Origin: Hoplostethus atlanticus
Taxonomy: Eukaryota; Chordata; Actinopteri; Trachichthyiformes; Trachichthyidae
DNA length: 64,000 bases
Direction: 5' to 3'
Assembly (NCBI GenBank): GCA_034670405.1
Contig: JAXDDX010000168.1
Coordinates: forward strand, 434,001 to 498,000
Shown here: positions 1 to 13,880 of the stretch, one piece after another
Numbering within the stretch: position 1 is the stretch's first letter
Layout of the letters: each line of letters starts with the position of its first letter
Made by a program: the position numbers and the translations under genes
The notes under the pieces: model-generated
What the model was told of the DNA's origin: nothing
Seen by the model: the letters and a program-made list of their open reading frames with translations, nothing else
The model's database searches: none

Positions 1-3189
<3,189 letters not shown>

Positions 3190-3440
3190 AGATTGAGAGT
3201 CTTGTGGCTGCATTGCATTCTGGTCATTGAGGCTTCTGTCAGTTGGGAAATTGGCATCTCCTGCCTTTTCTACGATGGATTTCTCAGTGTAAGGTTATTG
3301 ATCAACGGTGCAAAGTGGTGGGTCTAGAAAGAAGCACTTGCTCTTTGATTCTGAGGGACTGACTCCAAAACCTGACGTTTACTGTTGATGTTTTAGACTG
3401 CTGAAAAATGTTCATGTTTTGGGTGGATTTTTAAAGGTCC
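3190..3440 (-). repeat. Fragment of a dispersed MITE-like repeat (minus orientation)
   Basis: Read on the minus strand, this resembles 16785-16975. Shared features are a segment around TCAGAATCAAAGAGC and a later one around ATCCATTGTAGAA, followed by CAATGCAGCCACAAGA. The family has further pieces at about 19900-20105, 50113-50151 and 51960-52175. Those copies show a terminus of the form TTAAAGGAAAAATCCACCC, so it is probably a short DNA transposon using TTAA targets. Confidence 0.55.
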
Positions 3441-3961
3441 CACATTATTCACTTTTCAAGAATTTCTTTTCACATATGCCTCAGAATTAGAATAATGTAC
3501 TTCATGTTTTTCCAAAAATACACATTCAAATTCATAGGGTACTTACAATTTATTTTGATAATGTGATATTGTAGGGGTGAATTCTAAAGTTGGCTAGACA
3601 TTTTCTGAGTAGTATGCACAACTATGAATTATTGATATACTGAATGATTCCTAATGTCTTGGGACAAAGATTCAGAAGCACCTCTACTACAGTCAACGTG
3701 GCAAAATAAAGGCTTTTACCAGGATGACCAGCAGGGACAGCCATATGTTCACTTAGGTTGAAAGGGGAAATAGAGGTCAAGTAGACTATCTCGCTCTCTC
3801 TCCACCTCTCTGTCTACACTTAAGCACATGCAATTACAATGGCAATTAAAGCCAAATGAAGGCCCATGAGTCAAAGTGTGCTCTGTTAGTACATGAGTAA
3901 GTCAAGGTGACGTGTGCGTCCCTGCTGTGGCCTCCCAGTCGATTAGACGGCCTGCTGTCTG
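3441..3961. other. Flanking DNA, nothing recognised
   Basis: AT-rich, single-copy within the window, with no open frame of interest on either strand. Confidence 0.4.
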
Positions 3962-4133
3962 ATTAATAATGAGAATGGGCGCAACAGCCGACGGACACAG
4001 ACATGGTAAATGTGCTAATGGCATTCCTCTTCACTCCAGAGCTTCACATTAATGATGAGAATGGGTACGACTGCTGACAGACACGGCCATGCTAACTGGG
4101 CTAATGGCATTCTCCTCCAGTCGCCACGGTTTC
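3962..4133. repeat. Diverged 86-bp tandem duplication
   Basis: Two head-to-tail units start at 3962 and 4048. Both read ATTAAT.ATGAGAATGGG near the start and GCTAATGGCATTC near the end, with roughly four in five positions alike by eye. The TAAT-rich, non-simple content is more like a duplicated non-coding element than a microsatellite. Confidence 0.7.
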
Positions 4134-5149
4134 ATATAAGACCTTGGAGCTCTTTGAGGGCAATTGCCCTTCCAGTCATCTGCATACAGACAGAATACAG
4201 TTAGAATTTGGGTTGGAGTGGCAGAATTTGATTTTGTTCAGAATTCCAGAGAGATGACCTCCTGCTAAAACCTCCTGCCCCACCTTTTCTCCTACTGAGG
4301 ACAATATGGCTGACAACATCTCGACCCCACAACCCCGTTCTCCATTACTGCCACCAAGTTGAGAAGGGAATTGGGGAGGCTCCGCATGGGCAAGGCAGTG
4401 GGACCTAACAGCAGAACCCTAGGGTGGTTAAAGCATGTGCTAGCAAACTAACAGAGGTTCTCCAGCACCTCTGCGACTTATCTTTGACTTAGCCCCAAAC
4501 AACCTGTAGATGGTACTGTCATTCATTTGTATGTATTTGCATCACGAGTCCGAACGCGACAAAAGCTTGGAGGAAATATTGATCACATACTGAATGGCAA
4601 GAAGCAGCTGGTCAAAGACAGGATCTGATCTGCTCTGTACCTCAGAAATGGAAAACTGTGTGCAAGTCCATAAAGTGCCCTTCTCAGGGTCTGTATGGTG
4701 AGTGGTAGTGTTGCCTCTGACATCAAATGTTGAGATCAAATGTTGAGATGATAGTGATACACAAACCAATCAAACCCAATAAATAGCCTTTATGATCCAG
4801 CATTGTGCATTTTGCAGCATCTGAAATTTGGTCTTGGCTTACTAGAGGCCACAGGGGCACAGAGAACAGTGATTGTGCAATTGGGTGAATGGTGGACATG
4901 GACGTGGGGTTCTCTATTCCTGAGACGTTCAAAGTTAAGTTTAACAATGAAATTGAAATTTTGAGTATCTATTTTTTCACATCAATCTGTTTTGGTTATT
5001 CTCAGGGAGAAAGGCATGGCACCAGAACCCATTTGACCTGCTGCTTCTTGCCGTACGATATGTGGTCAAATAGAATGTTTTGAATGGGTCACATTCGAAC
5101 TCTGCTAAATACAAATGAATTGCAATGACATTTTGAGCCCATCTGGCTA
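4134..5149. other. Flanking DNA, nothing recognised
   Basis: No gene or named repeat seen. The only structure noted is a short local duplication of a CAAATGTTGAGAT word near 4727-4749. Confidence 0.35.
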
Positions 5150-5960
5150 TCTCTGAGAAGGTGCCTCCACTTTGGAAAACCTACTGCATTGTCCCAGTGC
5201 CCAAGAAGTGATGCTCCAGTGTCCTGAATGATCACAGACAGATTGCACTGACATACAGGGAAGACTTTGGACTTTGGAGGCTGGTCCTGGTCCAAGGAGA
5301 ACCATCTGCATCTGTGTGATTTCCAATTGACCTCCTGTCACCATCCAGGGTGAGGAGGTAGAGATGGTTCAGTCCCACAAGTGCCTGGAGGTTCACATCA
5401 ACAACAAATGGAACTGGTCTCGCAACACAGATGGACTCTACAAGAAAGGACAGAGTAAACAGTCCTTGAGGAGAGTCAAGTCATTCGATTTGTGTCCTGG
5501 TCCTCCCTATGGGAAAGGTTGAATTTCCTGGAAGTACCAATAGTACTAAGTTTTTGGATAGTTCCTGCGGTGGAAAAACAACAAATACCTCACCCTCTCT
5601 ACAGTAGAGCAACTATAGAGCACCTTCAGCCACTGACTCACCTCACCAATGTGAACCAGGGAGCACTTCAAGCGCTCATTCGTGCTGACTGCCATCTGCC
5701 ATTGTCGTTATACAATGCTACCTGCCTCGACAGCCCCGGTATCAGTCAAATTAGAGGGCGCTGATGCCCGGTCGCACCGCGCTGTCTCTATGAATTGCTC
5801 TAGACTAGTTTTTCATTGTTACTATGCTCTGGACTACTTTGTACATCTGTCCTGCATGCACAGTTCTGATCTGATATATCTGTATATATATCAGCTGATA
5901 CATTATGTACATACTGGTACATTCTGGAAACATCTCTATGTATGCTACTTCCAGCTGGTG
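5150..5960 (+). mobile_element. Degenerate L2-type LINE fragment
   Basis: On the plus strand, short peptide stretches match the reverse-transcriptase region and C-terminal part of L2-clade LINEs. One reads WKTYCIVPVPKK near 5175-5210. Another reads CLEVHINNKWNWSRNTD near 5380-5430 and is followed by LYKKGQS, a well-known L2 C-terminal signature. The reading is broken by stops and frame changes, and the segment between the two motifs is missing, so this is an old, internally deleted copy. From about 5760 onward the sequence is T-rich and resembles an L2 3' UTR, but that part is less certain. Confidence 0.7.
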
Positions 5961-6708
5961 TGAATGCTAACAATGTACATTTGCCCCTCCAGATTTATTT
6001 CTGTATTTACCTTACCTCCATCTATAAAATTTTAAAAAGGGGGGCACACATTTCTGTAAATCTGATGTGACAGCTGACATTTTGCAGTAGTAAAAGTGAA
6101 TACTTTTACTTCTGGAGGTGTCATGGGCCTAATTCAATGAAACATCTGTGATGGGAGGAGCCCACTTGTTAACCCCAATGACATATCAGCTATCACCTAC
6201 CTCTGTCCTCTGACAACCAAGGTCGAGTTACTCTCCAAAAACAGCAAAGCGAGTTACATCAAATCCTGTGTGTTGGTAAATGTCAAAACCAGAATTGTCG
6301 GGCAGCATAGTTTGTCTTGGCTGGGTTCCATCAGTATTGGCAAATCAAGGATGCATTTTTCCACTTTTGACCGCGAGATCAGAACATGACACTCGTTTCA
6401 CGTCTGTTCTCTCGTCATATCTTTAGTTTGCTTCTGACGGGCCAGCAAAAAAAAAAAAAAAAGTGTCAAGTGTTCAGTCAAATGAGATGCACATCGCTGT
6501 GCTGAGTTGGTAGAGATATCAGTCAATTTATTTTAATTCTATTCATTGATGTCCTTACAATTTCAAACAAAGAATTTGTATTTTGCACTTCCTCCCTCTC
6601 ACACGCGCACACACACACATCCTCCCGCTCACAGCACGCATCCGCACTCACACATCCATTCATGCATCGTCTCGCGCATATTTGCTTGTAGACATTCCCA
6701 AGCAGAAA

Positions 6709-6710
<2 letters not shown>
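5961..6710. other. Flanking DNA, nothing recognised
   Basis: Contains a poly-A run at about 6449-6464 and imperfect CA-rich stretches from 6600. No gene is visible. Confidence 0.4.

Positions 6711-6773
<63 letters not shown>
6711..6773. repeat. (CA)n microsatellite
   Basis: About 31 uninterrupted CA units, with less pure CA-rich sequence just upstream. Confidence 0.97.
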
Positions 6774-6774
<1 letters not shown>

Positions 6775-9074
6775 ATTACACATGAGAGCACATATAGAGC
6801 ATGAGAGAAAAATTGTACAGTAATTTTACACAATAGAGTTCAGCACATGTCCTCCTCCCTCCAGAGCCTTCGGGGAGAAGCCAGTTGTTTAGCGGCTTCC
6901 ATTTGCTCCTCCGTCCAAAGAAATCATGTGTCCCATCTGCTTTGGGAGTCTTTCATAAACGGCAACGCCGACGGCATGAAAACCCAGCCTCGCAGGAGAT
7001 TTATTTTTTTCAGCATTGAATTCAAAGATTGTCATCGTAATGCTGGAATGTCTTACTACAATCTACTCTTAGATTATGGTACTTGACTTTAGAGCGTCAG
7101 AAATGATCTCGAGAGTCCACCGTTGTTTTGTTTTGTGTTCTTCTTTCTCTTTGTCGTCTAAAAAAGTACAAGTTGATTCGTTTTTAAAGTCTACTCACTA
7201 GATATAAGTTAAACCCTGTGAAAATATTGAGATTCTTGTTAAAGGCACAATATTCAGCCATGAGGAAAGAGCACACTGCTACTATTGTGTCCTGTAGAAG
7301 CGTATCTGGTTTTTAATTTTTTTTTTTTTTTTTTTTTTTTTGTTAAGCCCTGATAACACAGGCAGTCCGTATTTGCACTCGGCATCAAGCCACTATTACT
7401 ACAGCACAACAATTTTTTGGCATCCACTGGAGAATCACAGAGAAACAAAAAAATACCGCTGCATATATGATTCTTCTTCTTCATGATTGAAAATACTGGG
7501 AATCATTTTGGAACCGCCTATACCGGCGGCCATATTTGTGGCAAAAAAATGCCATAAAGTGACTATAATGAATCTGGTCTGAGGAAGTGTTGGCATTTCA
7601 GGCATGTCCTGTTGCATACACACACATATACACACACAAAGGTCCAATCCAGAAAATCCACATTGTAGGCATACTAACTTTCAGAAGAGGCTTTGGCAAA
7701 TGGATATTGTTCCTAACGTGAAAAAAAACATTTTCATCAGATTGTCAGATTATGACAGCACGCAATGGGAAAGCAACTTCTGTCAAGTCTGTCAAGCACG
7801 AGACATAGATGGCTAGCCAGAGGACCTGTTAGGGGATTGTCTCTCTCAATGTGCATTAACATCAGACGGGTTAGGTTATTCCCTTTCCTCCCGGCTACAG
7901 ACCAGGCTAATAGATACTACGCACACCTATTGTGACACTAATTGTTGCTCTTTTGCCCCGGCAGAAATTACAGCTTTACCACTCCAGCTGTCCCCGCTAC
8001 TTATCTTATTTGTCTTGATAAAATAATACATCCACTCTGAAAATTACAGCCTGGCCCTCATAATTGATCGCCAGCGTTGACTGCACAAGCCGTAATAACG
8101 AAGTACAAATCAAAAGTAGAGGAAAATTGACCTCCTTCTTCTATATCTTGCCAACTGCTCTCTCATAAACTAACAGATTGTGGTCAGCGAAGCTCTATGC
8201 AGTGCTAAACCAAATGCTTTCGACACCCACAGCGTGTATTATCAGGGCTTAGACATTTTCAATGTGTTTTCAAAAGCATGGTGACATCATAGGTCATTCT
8301 TTACCTGATTTCTTTTAAAGAAAATTACATTTTACATGCTCACAGACGCTGTGAGAATATTGTAGATACAAATTTGAAGAAGTTTAGTTTGTGAGATTAG
8401 TTCCAATTAACATCTGTCCTGTACTTACCTTAAATGCAATGATTGTTCGAAAGCATACAGTATAATGATTATAATACAGAGGAGAGCTTGATAGACCCCT
8501 GCAAAACTTTTATACAGAAAGAAAAACAGACTTTGTTTTACAGTGCAAAAAGCCGGTAAATGCACATGCACTCGTCATAAACCTAATGAAAATCATGTCA
8601 TTCATGAATAGCAGTGTAACCAGAAGACAACTGTCCGCCTCCGCTTAATAAACTTAGCCGTAGCGTTGAGCTGAACCAAATGAGGACGACCGCATTAAGA
8701 TGAAAATCAACTAAATGTCTGCCTGTTGAGGTTTCATTTGGCAGAAACTGCTTGGATCGCAAGATCAGTTTTAACCGAGCGAAAAAATGTTTTAATAGCC
8801 CGCTGTTTTTGCACCAGGCTTTTTTTTCTCTCTTTGTTTTTAACCTTATAAGCAAATAAAAGTGTTTGGTTCACATGCAAAGAGTGAGATAAAATAAGGT
8901 GAGAAAAGGAGATACAATAAATGAAAGACTGCCTATAGTAATGATGGAGTCACCAAAGTCCATTTGGCATAGAGTTCAGACTTAGAAATGCCATACCTTA
9001 ACCATGTCTTAAATTCCATATTAATTTTCTCTATTTCTATTTTGTATAGATGAGTACAGGAAAAAGTGAGAGAA
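6774..9074. other. Intergenic DNA downstream of the receptor gene
   Basis: No coding region recognised. A poly-T run lies near 7316-7341. The stretch at about 7890-8110 is non-repetitive and rich in TAAT and ATAATT words. It could be conserved non-coding DNA, but that cannot be judged without other species. The rest shows nothing I can name. Confidence 0.35.
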
Positions 9075-9333
9075 TTTATTAAATTATACTTCTCTTCTCT
9101 ATATATATGTATATATATACATATATATACATATATATATATATATTTATTTATATATTGTATATTAAATTGTATTTACATTGAAAAGACATCTGGGACT
9201 CCTCTCATTCTGCATTAGAATTCATACAAACGGGCTGAATAGAATGCCCCTCCATTGCCCTCACTGTACAAGACCTAGCTAGCTAAACAAATCGCTAGCA
9301 GTGGTGTTGCCGCACTGGCGCGCAATCGCCGCC
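9075..9333 (-). promoter_or_regulatory. gabrb1: Probable start of the gabrb1 3' UTR, with an AT-rich tract
   Basis: This lies just downstream of the stop codon on the coding strand. Minus-strand AATAAA hexamers occur at 9146-9151 and 9075-9080, either of which could serve as a poly(A) signal. An alternating TATA/CATATA tract fills about 9100-9147. The true cleavage site is not visible from sequence, and receptor 3' UTRs are often long, so the transcript may extend further left. Confidence 0.35.
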
Positions 9334-9675
9334 CTAGTTGACGTAGTAAAGCCAGTAGACCAGGTTGAAGAAGGTGAATGTGATTGGGAAGATGACGCGA
9401 GACCACTTGTCTATTGCGTTGACGTCTGTGAGGTCGGGGATCTTGACTTTGAGCTGCGAGGCCCTCCTCCTCAAGCGGCCCTTCTTGTGGCCCATGGGGC
9501 GATCGATGGCCGGTCGACCGTACAGGTCCCGGCTGGTCATGGGCTTGCGGTACTGTATGCTGGCGCTGTCGTAAGAGAACATGGTGGCCCTGGGGTCGTT
9601 GAGAGCACCCATCATATCCCCCCCGCCCATCTCATTGGTCAGGTTGGTAAGGAGGATGTTGCCATGAGCATCAAC
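9334..9675 (-). CDS. gabrb1: GABA-A receptor beta subunit, exon 9 (last coding exon)
   Basis: This exon encodes the second half of the M3-M4 intracellular loop, M4 and the C terminus: 113 residues plus the TAG stop at 9334-9336. It opens with VDAHGNILL after a clean CAG acceptor and continues in phase 0 from exon 8. [16 protein letters not shown] and [18 protein letters not shown] resemble beta1 more than beta2, beta3 or beta4. RRRAS contains the loop serine that is a known protein kinase A target in beta subunits. M4 is the hydrophobic run [19 protein letters not shown], ending at the last residue as usual for the family. The loop segment [10 protein letters not shown] is less conserved. The protein is a chloride-channel subunit of the postsynaptic membrane. 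Confidence 0.95.
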   Translation of the reverse strand, partial: VDAHGNILLTNLTNEMGGGDMMGALNDPRATMFSYDSASIQYRKPMTSRDLYGRPAIDRPMGHKKGRLRRRASQLKVKIPDLTDVNAIDKWSRVIFPITFTFFNLVYWLYYVN

Positions 9676-9805
9676 CTGAAAAGGGGATGTCATCAGATTT
9701 CAGTGAATCAGTTTTCTAATAAAACTCCATTATATTGCAAAAATCAACGCATCACACGCATGTTTCTTAACACACTCAGCTTCAATGCATGCTTAGCTTT
9801 CAACA

Positions 9806-9984
9806 GTGCCAGTGGTTCAATTATGTGTCATCATGACCCAAGAGTCAAGGAACAAGAAAATTAAGGAAGTTATATCAGTTGTTTTTTTCCAGTTTACTCC
9901 TCTGGTTCAAGTTATAGTGTTTGGTTGAAATGAAAACCTGTTTACTCTTGGGTCATGATGTGCCACATGCGAAAACCACTGTAC
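9806..9984. repeat. Small inverted-repeat (hairpin) element
   Basis: Arms of about 38 nt at about 9808-9845 and 9945-9984 face each other across a loop of about 99 nt. The core CATCATGACCCAAGAGT is perfect (9829-9845 against 9945-9961). Outside it, the arms match imperfectly out to AGTGGTT. It probably is a tiny MITE or foldback. Confidence 0.65.
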
Positions 9985-10479
9985 TATGCTGACTGTCAAA
10001 CTGAAAAATATAACTTCCTTGTTTGTAAAAGGCATGGGTTACAGAGAAAATATTTACGTTGTTGCAAGTTGTTGAGATACTTTTTCAACAGTTATAGGTA
10101 CAAAGTTGCTAATAGAAAGTTGAGGATGTCTCTAACAGTGACAAAAGTCTCCAATTTCTGGGTACATTTTGCAAAGTGAGTCATGGTTATAGATATAATA
10201 GTAAATATAGTCACATGCGGTCATTTGTAAGGTCCAAGCCCCACACACACAGATGCCTGAGATGTCACACTTTGCAAAATTGACAATTTGTCCTCACAGC
10301 AACATTATAGAGCATTATAGACAAGCAAACATAATCTATGCAAATAACCAAATGTAAATGCATAACCCTTTGCAAATGTGAAGTTTGATTACTTCAGCAT
10401 TAAATAGGTTTTATCTTAATTTGTGTGTCTTGGCGAAATGATTAGGTGTATCAAAATTCTGTGGAATAGTAACGATGTA

Positions 10480-10985
10480 GGCTGTTGAAATATGCTGTAT
10501 AAAATTTGGTGTAGCTTGAGTCAATTTAGCAGGAGTAATAAAAAGTACTATTGCAAGGTTGGCCTGATGGTGGCGCTATGGAGCGCAATCATATGTAGTC
10601 TGACAAGTTCTAAGGCCCATCCAAACATCTCCATGAACTTTGTTTGCGCTAGATTTAAGTGTATAAAAACTTCCTGTTTGCACATCTTTGTGGTCAACTT
10701 GTGTGTGTCACCATCAGACACTTCGGAATTTCAAAAGTCTGTGTGACGGCTGTAAGAAGAACCAAATATGGAAGACCAAATATTCTTTGTGCAAAATGTG
10801 GCGATTGGATCAACTTTGTGGGAGAAACAGCCAAAAAGAGTCAGAAATGATAGTCATGTTGATTGAAGGAATCTGAAGAAAAAAATGATTCTAGGCTATA
10901 CAGTTCAGGAATTATTGGCCAGTATGTAAAGCTGCTTGTTACAGTGCTACTATCTGGTTGCCCTATGGGGTCAGTTAACTCTCAA
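10480..10985 (+). repeat. Dispersed repeat, copy 1 of a pair in intron 8
   Basis: Shares an ordered set of words with 12360-12710: GTCTGACAAG, then ACTTCCTGTTTGC followed by a CTTTGT/CTTCGT word, then TTGTGGGAGAAA, then GCTTGTTA before a phrase on the CCATATGG/CCCTATGG theme. Both copies are in the same orientation. The family is unclassified and non-coding. Confidence 0.6.
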
Positions 10986-11420
10986 AATTCACAAATGAAT
11001 ACAACACGATTCACAAATATATTTTGCGATTTATATATAAATGTCTCTGTTCACAAATATATTTTTCAATGCACACACAAATATGTATCGTTTCATATAA
11101 ATGTAAAAAATATATATATCTATAAATGACAGAAGGTTCACAAATAAATTAGTGTTCACAAATGTCTGTTTCCGATGCACACACAAATACGTCTCGTTTT
11201 ATATAAATGTAAAACAAATCCACAAATATACTTAGTTAAAAACAGCTGCAGTGTTCATCTAAAACATATTTAAATGTTGTTACATTTATTTACAGACTGT
11301 CGAATCTGCGTTTAGAAACCTCCAGACGAGTTGTGAACCTCGTTACATTTGTGTGTGGATTTTTGAGAGTTTCCTGATGTTAGATTCACAAATGTATTTT
11401 TTCTAAAGGCCCTTTCTCTG
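10986..11420. repeat. AT-rich local tandem repeat
   Basis: Phrases of the type CACAAATATATTT, CACACACAAATA and ATATAAATGTAAAA recur two to three times with a period of roughly 110 bp, with diverged copies near 11040-11110 and 11145-11220. A further TTCACAAATGTATTTTTTCT phrase lies near 11385-11405. Confidence 0.55.
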
Positions 11421-11689
11421 TAGCCTATCAGACGTCTCTTTCCATTTCAGCCAATCACACTAGCGTGTGATTTCAATGCTGCGTTCAACGTCCCTAATCC
11501 CAACGAGTTTGGTGTCTGCTAGCAGTACTCCAAATGTAAATTAAACATAACACGTTTAGCCAATAATCCCCTTGTTGTTCGTGATTGAATACATTTGAAT
11601 TATGATCGTCTGATTTTGCTAACGATGTGTTATTTACACAGCTAGAAAAATTAGCTAGGTAATATTTGAACCAGGTTAGGCCATTTTCG

Positions 11690-12170
11690 CACTAGCACCG
11701 CCAAGACAATCTCAATCCGAAACACAGAGCAGTAGTCTATTTGAGTTGCGTCAGGATTGTCCACTATTGCCTGCTATTTGAGCAGCGAGAGGATGAAGAG
11801 AGAGAAGATGACGAGTTCAAACCAAAGACTAAATGTAGAAGAGACTTTGGCATTGTTTCATGAACTAGGTGAAGGGGAATCTGTTGGTGGACATTGCAGT
11901 ACGTGTTTCCCAGTGGGACCTTTGAGGGAGTAACACAGGGGGCGGAGTCCAGTCGAAGAATGGAAGTCATAGAGCTGTACTGCCCGAGATATGTTTGATA
12001 TCAGTCGAGTGTTTGAATATACGTCGTTGTTTGTACTTATTACTATAGGTAAACACTTATTGAAACAGTGGAGACGTCTCAGAGCGGTGTGGACTGGAGC
12101 GAGGAGGAGTGTTCGTCTGATTCCGGCTATGAGCCAGAGGGACCGTAGTCCCCGTTCTACCGGGTAGGCA
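11690..12170 (+). pseudogene. Acidic N-terminus-like fragment, possibly transposase-derived
   Basis: From an ATG near 11808 the plus strand reads MTSSNQRLNVEETLALFHEL and continues to a stop near 11932, about 41 codons. A second stretch at about 12068-12148 reads VDWSEEECSSDSGYEPEG. The pair recalls the acidic, serine-rich N-terminal regions of piggyBac-type transposases (a helix like VEEALALL, then S/D/E-rich sequence), but no catalytic domain follows. The match rests on general style, not a diagnostic motif, so the family assignment is weak. Confidence 0.3.
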
Positions 12171-12359
12171 TAGGTTATTATTTTTTCACGTAGGCCTAAT
12201 TTATGTTATTTAGGGTTTAGGGCTAGGTTGAATTAGTTCGCCGTCAATCGGATCGCGCCTCTGTATAGATTACATTAGATGGCTATTTATTGTAGTATAG
12301 GTCCTATACATTCATGGAAACACAGCTGCTTCAAAGTGCAACGTTGTGCAAAGTTTAAA

Positions 12360-12710
12360 AAAGAAGTCGTAAATATACAGACCAAATGTGGTCTGACAAG
12401 ATATATGTGAGGTTTGGATGCTCTGGCATCAAACCTTTAGGAATTATGCCTCACTTCCTGTTTGCGTGTCTTCGTCATCATATGCTGTGTGCAAAATTCA
12501 ATGGACCTTCAATTACCCTTGTGGGAGAAATACTGAAAAATAGCGAAATGGCGAAAAAACTATCATGGCAATGAGCCAGTTAGTGCAATGGATTTGTCTT
12601 GAGGAAAACATTTTGGATTCTATGCCATATGGTTCAGGACTAAAACATAAAGTTGCTTGTTATAGCGCCACCATATGGCCAATCTGTATCATTTTTATTT
12701 AATTAAACAC
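12360..12710 (+). repeat. Dispersed repeat, copy 2 of a pair in intron 8
   Basis: Counterpart of 10480-10985, shorter and diverged but with shared words in the same order. It ends just 160 bp from the exon 8 donor. Confidence 0.6.
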
Positions 12711-12873
12711 TTAAATTGCAGACGAATGTAGCCGTTTCTTCTGTATGGTGATCAAATACTCAGAAAATCTTCGTGTAGCATATGATTGGAAACAACTGAG
12801 AAACTACAAAACTACAGTTCCCTAGAATCTGAACTATATATAGAAGTGTAGCCCCATGATGCCCCTTTCCCAC

Positions 12874-13127
12874 CTGCACTTTGTTGCTTTCCAATCTGCT
12901 TTTATTCTCATTGTTGGACTTAGCGGCCTTCTCTGCCACCTTCTTCTGCAGGTGTGGACCCCGACCAAAGAAGATGTAGTTGACGAAGGCGTACTCCAGC
13001 AAGGCCAGGAAGACAAAGACGAAACAGCCCATGAGGTAAATGTCAATGGCCTTGACGTAAGGGATCTTAGGTAGGGTCTCCCTCAAGTGGGTGTTGATGG
13101 TGGTCATGGTCAGCACCGTGGTTATAC
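12874..13127 (-). CDS. gabrb1: GABA-A receptor beta subunit, exon 8 (M2, M3 and start of the intracellular loop)
   Basis: 254 nt. The acceptor is CTGCAG and the donor is GTGGGA after the CAG codon. With exon 7 it rebuilds the split Gly codon of VALG|ITT. It encodes the pore-lining M2 helix ([19 protein letters not shown]), the M2-M3 linker [15 protein letters not shown]3 ([20 protein letters not shown]) and the start of the loop, ending [17 protein letters not shown] and the NKVQ loop ending favour beta1. The M2 site commonly called position 265 in the mature protein (15') is Asn (13093-13095). Mammalian beta1 has Ser there, while beta2 and beta3 have Asn. Confidence 0.97.
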
Positions 13128-13249
13128 CTGCAGGAGGGGAAAGGAGAAAAGAAGGGAAAGTTAGAAGTTTTAGCATTAGCATTAGCAACCGCATACTGAG
13201 GGAAGACCATAGATGTGAACTACTCATTAGGCGCAATAATATAAAAAAA

Positions 13250-13640
13250 TAAAACAATTTGTATTGCCCCATTGCACAAAATGACTATAATATCTGCGGG
13301 GGGGTTGATGAACAATACTAATGACTTAACGATTACTTGGACAGGTGCTGAGATTTCTGGCTTCCAAAACTTAATTTCCGGCCTGTACTCTGTTTCGGAA
13401 CAAAAACTCTCCACCCACTGGAGTTTCATTCCCAATACCCTCCCTACCATACCCCTCTCTATTGTGAAAATGTGACTTTATTGTTTGTGTCAATTACAGG
13501 CCACCGTAATCTGTGTGCTGGAGCCCTGTCAATGTTGTTGCAGTTCCTGTGGTTGCCAACAGAGGGCGATAAAAGTCATTTCAACAAGTTAATAGCTCTA
13601 GGGTCCACTAGCAGTAGTAGCAGTAGTAGAGCCAATTTAA
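13250..13640 (+). repeat. Dispersed repeat (pair with 20965-21420)
   Basis: Both copies start near GCACAAAA and read TAATATCTGC or a close variant, then a G run, then GACTTAACGATTACTT (here) or GACTCAACGATTACTT (other copy). Both then have a TTCTGGCCTGTACTC-like phrase. This copy continues into CCACCGTAATCTG and a TAGCAG-rich tail near 13610. Confidence 0.6.
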
Positions 13641-13880
13641 AACATACTTTTTAAGAAAACCTTTTCATAAAATTTTATTGGTTTGTAAAATATTCTTACT
13701 TTAATTCTTATTCTACTTTTATTTTTTTTTTTAATTATTTTACTTGTATTCTTTTTTATTAATTGTATCCTGTCTTGTCATTGCTTTTATTGATTTCATG
13801 TAAAGTACTTTGAGCCACATCTTATGTATGGAAAGTGCTATATAAATAACATTTATTATTATTATTATTATTATTATTTA
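13640..13880 (+). mobile_element. LINE/SINE 3' tail ending in (ATT)n
   Basis: The segment GTAAAGTACTTTGAGCCACA, followed by GTGCTATATAAATAACATTT and an ATT array at about 13853-13877, is the typical 3' end of a fish retroposon with a trinucleotide tail. The upstream T-rich DNA is non-coding here, so only the 3' tail can be claimed. Confidence 0.6.

Larger units (their letters stand above)
9676..12873 (-). other. gabrb1: gabrb1 intron 8
   Basis: About 3.2 kb bounded by a GT donor (12873-12872) and an AG acceptor (9677-9676) on the minus strand. It holds a small inverted repeat, a pair of related dispersed repeats and an exon-like acidic fragment, listed separately. Nothing suggests an additional receptor exon. 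Confidence 0.9.

Noticed and set aside
9301-9864. 187-codon plus-strand frame opposite exon 9
   Set aside because: It is the antisense shadow of the last receptor exon; the minus strand explains the openness through a clear, conserved protein.
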